Below, in pieces: positions 32,373-34,443 of a DNA stretch of 34,443 nt. The stretch lies in the NCBI RefSeq assembly GCF_001399975.1, contig NZ_LKBD01000044.1:1-34443 (forward strand), read 5' to 3'. The stretch is from Pseudoalteromonas sp. P1-9 (GTDB lineage Bacteria > Pseudomonadota > Gammaproteobacteria > Enterobacterales > Alteromonadaceae). The position numbers and the translations under genes are program-made. Positions within the stretch are counted from its first letter, which is position 1. Every line of letters starts with the position of its first letter. Below the pieces are notes generated by a model. It did no database searches and had not been told where the DNA came from. It saw only the letters and a list, made by a program, of their open reading frames with translations.

Positions 32373-34310
32373 ATGGATATACTGCCCTCATTATTAGAAA
32401 GTAATACTCTCTATTTTATTTCTCTCACTCTATTACATTTTTTATGGCAAGGCTTAGTTATTGCGGGCCTACTTTTTTGTGTAAATAAACTTACCAGCAA
32501 TAAGCACAGCCAATTCCGTTATATTTTCTCATTATTCTGTTTACTGCTTTGTGTTATTGCGCCAACAGTTACTTTTTATGTACTGTCGCAACCTGACGAA
32601 ATAATTAATGTAAGCACATTTACAACAAACGACGTTATTGCATCACCAATAGCGCCTTCTGGTATGCCTAACACTGCGCATCAGATTCAGTTAGCTGATT
32701 ATACGCCGCTAGTTGCCGTGCTGTGGATGACTGGCATTATTGTGTTAAGCATGCGTCTTACTTTACAAATGCTGCAAGTACATAGACTTACAACAACTAA
32801 TATTGTGCAGCCATCAGATAAGCTAGAGTTAATTTTCAACCAGCTTAAAGAGCGCCTTTTTGTAACTAAACGTGCTCGTTTGGTTATATCGTTAACAGCG
32901 CACGTACCTATGGCAATTGGCTGGATAAAGCCCGTGGTGTTGCTGCCAGCAAATTTGGCAAGCGGGTTATCAATCGCCCAACTAGAAATGCTAATGGCAC
33001 ACGAGCTTGCACATATCAAACGTTATGATTATTTAGTCAACCTAATACAAACATTTGTTGAGTTAGTCTTATTCTTCCACCCAGCAGTTAAGTGGATTTC
33101 TAAACAAATTCGACAAGAACGTGAGTATTGCTGTGATGATTTAGCAATCCATCACTGTGGTAATCAGTTAGTGTATGCAAGAGCATTGGCAGAAGCTGAA
33201 GTGCTTAGGCACAATATTCCTGAGCTTGCTATGGCAGCAACAGGTGGTGACTTATCATCACGTATTCATCGCGCCGTAGGTCAGCATAGCTGTGCACCGC
33301 GCTATGGTAACCAATGGCTCGCCGCACTCGCGGCAGCGTTCGTTATTCCAAGCATATTTACCGCCTCTAAAGTTATTGCAATGACACAGACCGAGCCGGC
33401 ACCAGTTCTACCAACTAACCAGCAACACGTTATGGTACTGGACGCAAAGGTTGCTGAAAATAAAAAGCCACAACAACCGATTATTCAGAAAAACAAAGAA
33501 CAACAAGCAAGTGAACCGCTTGAAACAACAGTTGCTAAAGTAGAAGAAAACGTTATAGAAAAAGCATCAATTAAGAGTACTGTTGTAGCTAAATCAACTA
33601 ATAAAATACATACTCAAATTGAAAAAACAGTGAGCGACACAAAACCTGCCCCCAAATTAACATCAAAGGAAAGTTCGCTCTCAAAAACGCGTGACACAGA
33701 CAAAAGTAGCGTTACTGAGGTAAACGAGAAAGAAACTACTAAACAGCAAACAATAGTAAGTAAACAAGCTAAGTCAGCGGTGATTGACAAAGCTCAAACA
33801 GCTAACACTATTGAATCGACTGAAGTAAAACCCCAGCAAATTAGCAAGCGCAAAAGCAATCAATTAGCGGCTAAAGCAAACCCACTGGTTGAAACACCAT
33901 CGGTTGCAACAACTGAACTCTTGGAAAAGTTAACTACTGCGCCAGTAGTAAAAAATCAGCCCGAAAAAACAAAGGCGGCTGTAGAGCCAAAATTTACTAG
34001 TGCCAAGCTAATTCATTCAGTTATTCCTGAATACCCTAGGCTGTTTTCTTCACGACAAGGTAATATAGATGTATCTGTCACCTTTACTGTTAATACAAAT
34101 GGACGCATATCTGAGATAACGTATAACGGTGATGTCAGCACTCGTTTTCAACGCTCTATAACTCGTGCGTTAAAAGAGTGGCGCTTTGAACCTGCAATGC
34201 AAGGTGATAAAGAAGTAGAAACTAAAATAAGTAAAATATTTAGTTTTAGTGAGCCGAGCCAGTACTTACGCCCAGTGACTGGTAGTCGCATAGCGACACG
34301 ATTAAGATAG
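32373..34310 (+). CDS. M56 (BlaR1-like) membrane metalloprotease fused to a TonB C-terminal domain
   Basis: A 645-residue protein. The N-terminal part has TM helices at about 12-40, 47-70 and 111-135, then the zinc protease motif HELAH (210-214), the downstream acidic segment EREYCCDD (249-256), and a last TM near 310-330. This is the M56 antirepressor protease domain. A Lys/Thr/Glu/Ser-rich linker of about 200 residues follows, probably spanning the periplasm, and then a TonB C-terminal domain (about 550-635: IPEYPRLFSSRQGNIDVSV ... ALKEWRFEPA). The penicillin-binding sensor of BlaR1 is absent. The protein probably senses something through the TonB-like domain and relieves repression by the blaI-like product. 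Related M56-TonB fusions are known in other bacteria, usually without an assigned signal. Confidence 0.9.
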   Translation: MDILPSLLESNTLYFISLTLLHFLWQGLVIAGLLFCVNKLTSNKHSQFRYIFSLFCLLLCVIAPTVTFYVLSQPDEIINVSTFTTNDVIASPIAPSGMPNTAHQIQLADYTPLVAVLWMTGIIVLSMRLTLQMLQVHRLTTTNIVQPSDKLELIFNQLKERLFVTKRARLVISLTAHVPMAIGWIKPVVLLPANLASGLSIAQLEMLMAHELAHIKRYDYLVNLIQTFVELVLFFHPAVKWISKQIRQEREYCCDDLAIHHCGNQLVYARALAEAEVLRHNIPELAMAATGGDLSSRIHRAVGQHSCAPRYGNQWLAALAAAFVIPSIFTASKVIAMTQTEPAPVLPTNQQHVMVLDAKVAENKKPQQPIIQKNKEQQASEPLETTVAKVEENVIEKASIKSTVVAKSTNKIHTQIEKTVSDTKPAPKLTSKESSLSKTRDTDKSSVTEVNEKETTKQQTIVSKQAKSAVIDKAQTANTIESTEVKPQQISKRKSNQLAAKANPLVETPSVATTELLEKLTTAPVVKNQPEKTKAAVEPKFTSAKLIHSVIPEYPRLFSSRQGNIDVSVTFTVNTNGRISEITYNGDVSTRFQRSITRALKEWRFEPAMQGDKEVETKISKIFSFSEPSQYLRPVTGSRIATRLR

Positions 34311-34311
34311 T

Positions 34312-34340
34312 AAAAAGGCCATCGATTGATGGCCTTTTTT
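34312..34340 (+). terminator. Rho-independent terminator after the M56-TonB gene
   Basis: AAAAAGGCCATC (34312-34323) and GATGGCCTTTTT (34328-34339) form a 12-bp stem around GATT with a T-run. It closes the LytTR-BlaI-M56 unit. Confidence 0.95.
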
Positions 34341-34344
34341 ATAA

Positions 34345-34443
34345 TGATGACCCTATCCTAAATAAGGTTGACACTTTTCCAACTTAAATTTGGAGAATGT
34401 TATGAAACCTATATCTAAGAGAACTCAAAAAGATTATTCACTT
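34345..34443 (+). mobile_element. Probable left end of an IS3-family-like insertion sequence (truncated by window edge)
   Basis: Immediately after the M56 terminator the sequence changes to TGATGACCCTATCC..., with TTGACA at 34368-34373 and then a transposase-like start codon. The exact terminal inverted repeat and target duplication cannot be checked because the right part is outside the window, so the left boundary is approximate. The call rests mainly on the N-terminus of the reading frame at 34402. Confidence 0.45.
34402..34443 (+). CDS. Partial CDS, probable IS3-type transposase OrfA N-terminus
   Basis: Only 14 codons are visible, reading MKPISKRTQKDYSL, and the frame is open at the window edge. 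GGAG at 34392-34395 lies 6 nt before the ATG, so it is a real translation start. The pattern of basic residues then KDYSL resembles the start of a group of IS3-family OrfA proteins that continue with an F-K-L helix-turn-helix. Fourteen residues are too few to be sure; another small DNA-binding protein is possible. Confidence 0.5.
   Translation, partial: MKPISKRTQKDYSL

Noticed and set aside
31977..34310. The BlaI-M56 pair as a beta-lactam resistance system
   Set aside because: No beta-lactamase or penicillin-binding gene is present and the protease lacks the BlaR1 sensor domain.

Overview
The window is chromosomal DNA from an AT-rich gammaproteobacterium, most likely Pseudoalteromonas or a close relative in the Alteromonadales. 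The reasons are the nadC-pilABCD-coaE-yacG block, a trmL/gpsA-secB-grxC-yibN//gpmI-envC-S41 protease-yibQ block, a DUF3192 lipoprotein, and large secreted peptidases. No tRNA, rRNA, CRISPR array or prophage was seen. The only mobile element is the probable left end of an IS3-like insertion sequence, cut off by the right edge.

Layout. 1-160: a 7-bp tandem repeat (about 12.7 copies, probably continuing off the left edge), then nadC. 1405-8655: type IV pilus genes pilA, pilB, pilC, pilD, then coaE, a second full-length pilB paralogue where zapD is usually found, and yacG. 8672-14592: a lone secreted protein, then a Cpx-type envelope stress module. A CpxP/Spy-like periplasmic protein is divergent from cpxR-cpxA-pldB, and a phased array of CpxR-like half-sites lies between them. 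fieF and trmL follow. 14711-16920: minus-strand operon yibN-grxC-secB-gpsA. 17125-21918: gpmI-envC-S41 protease-yibQ, linking glycolysis to septal cell-wall splitting. 21956-27454: an HDOD protein, a HIT protein, a dipeptidyl-peptidase IV-like enzyme and a Cache-domain chemoreceptor. 27584-30262: an M17 aminopeptidase and LexA-controlled dinB. 30661-34310: a probable sigma-54-driven lipoprotein and a three-gene regulatory cassette.

The most unusual part is the right-hand cassette (31100-34310). It encodes a LytTR-type DNA-binding protein whose receiver domain lacks the phosphorylatable Asp, a BlaI/MecI-family repressor, and a BlaR1-like M56 membrane metalloprotease. The protease carries a TonB-type C-terminal domain in place of a penicillin-binding sensor. 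Two copies of the dyad TTACGA-N6-TCGTAA, one filling the spacer between a good -35 and -10, precede the LytTR gene. A third, degenerate copy sits directly before the blaI-like start. This looks like a self-regulated proteolytic signalling unit with an unknown signal and no effector gene in the window.

Other points: a perfect 14-bp hairpin inside the envC signal-peptide coding region, a perfect 23-bp hairpin between dinB and the lipoprotein gene, a dinB promoter implying an almost leaderless mRNA, and a rearranged zinc-ligand pair in PilD. Start codons were revised from the longest reading frame wherever a Shine-Dalgarno sequence or family length favoured an internal start.
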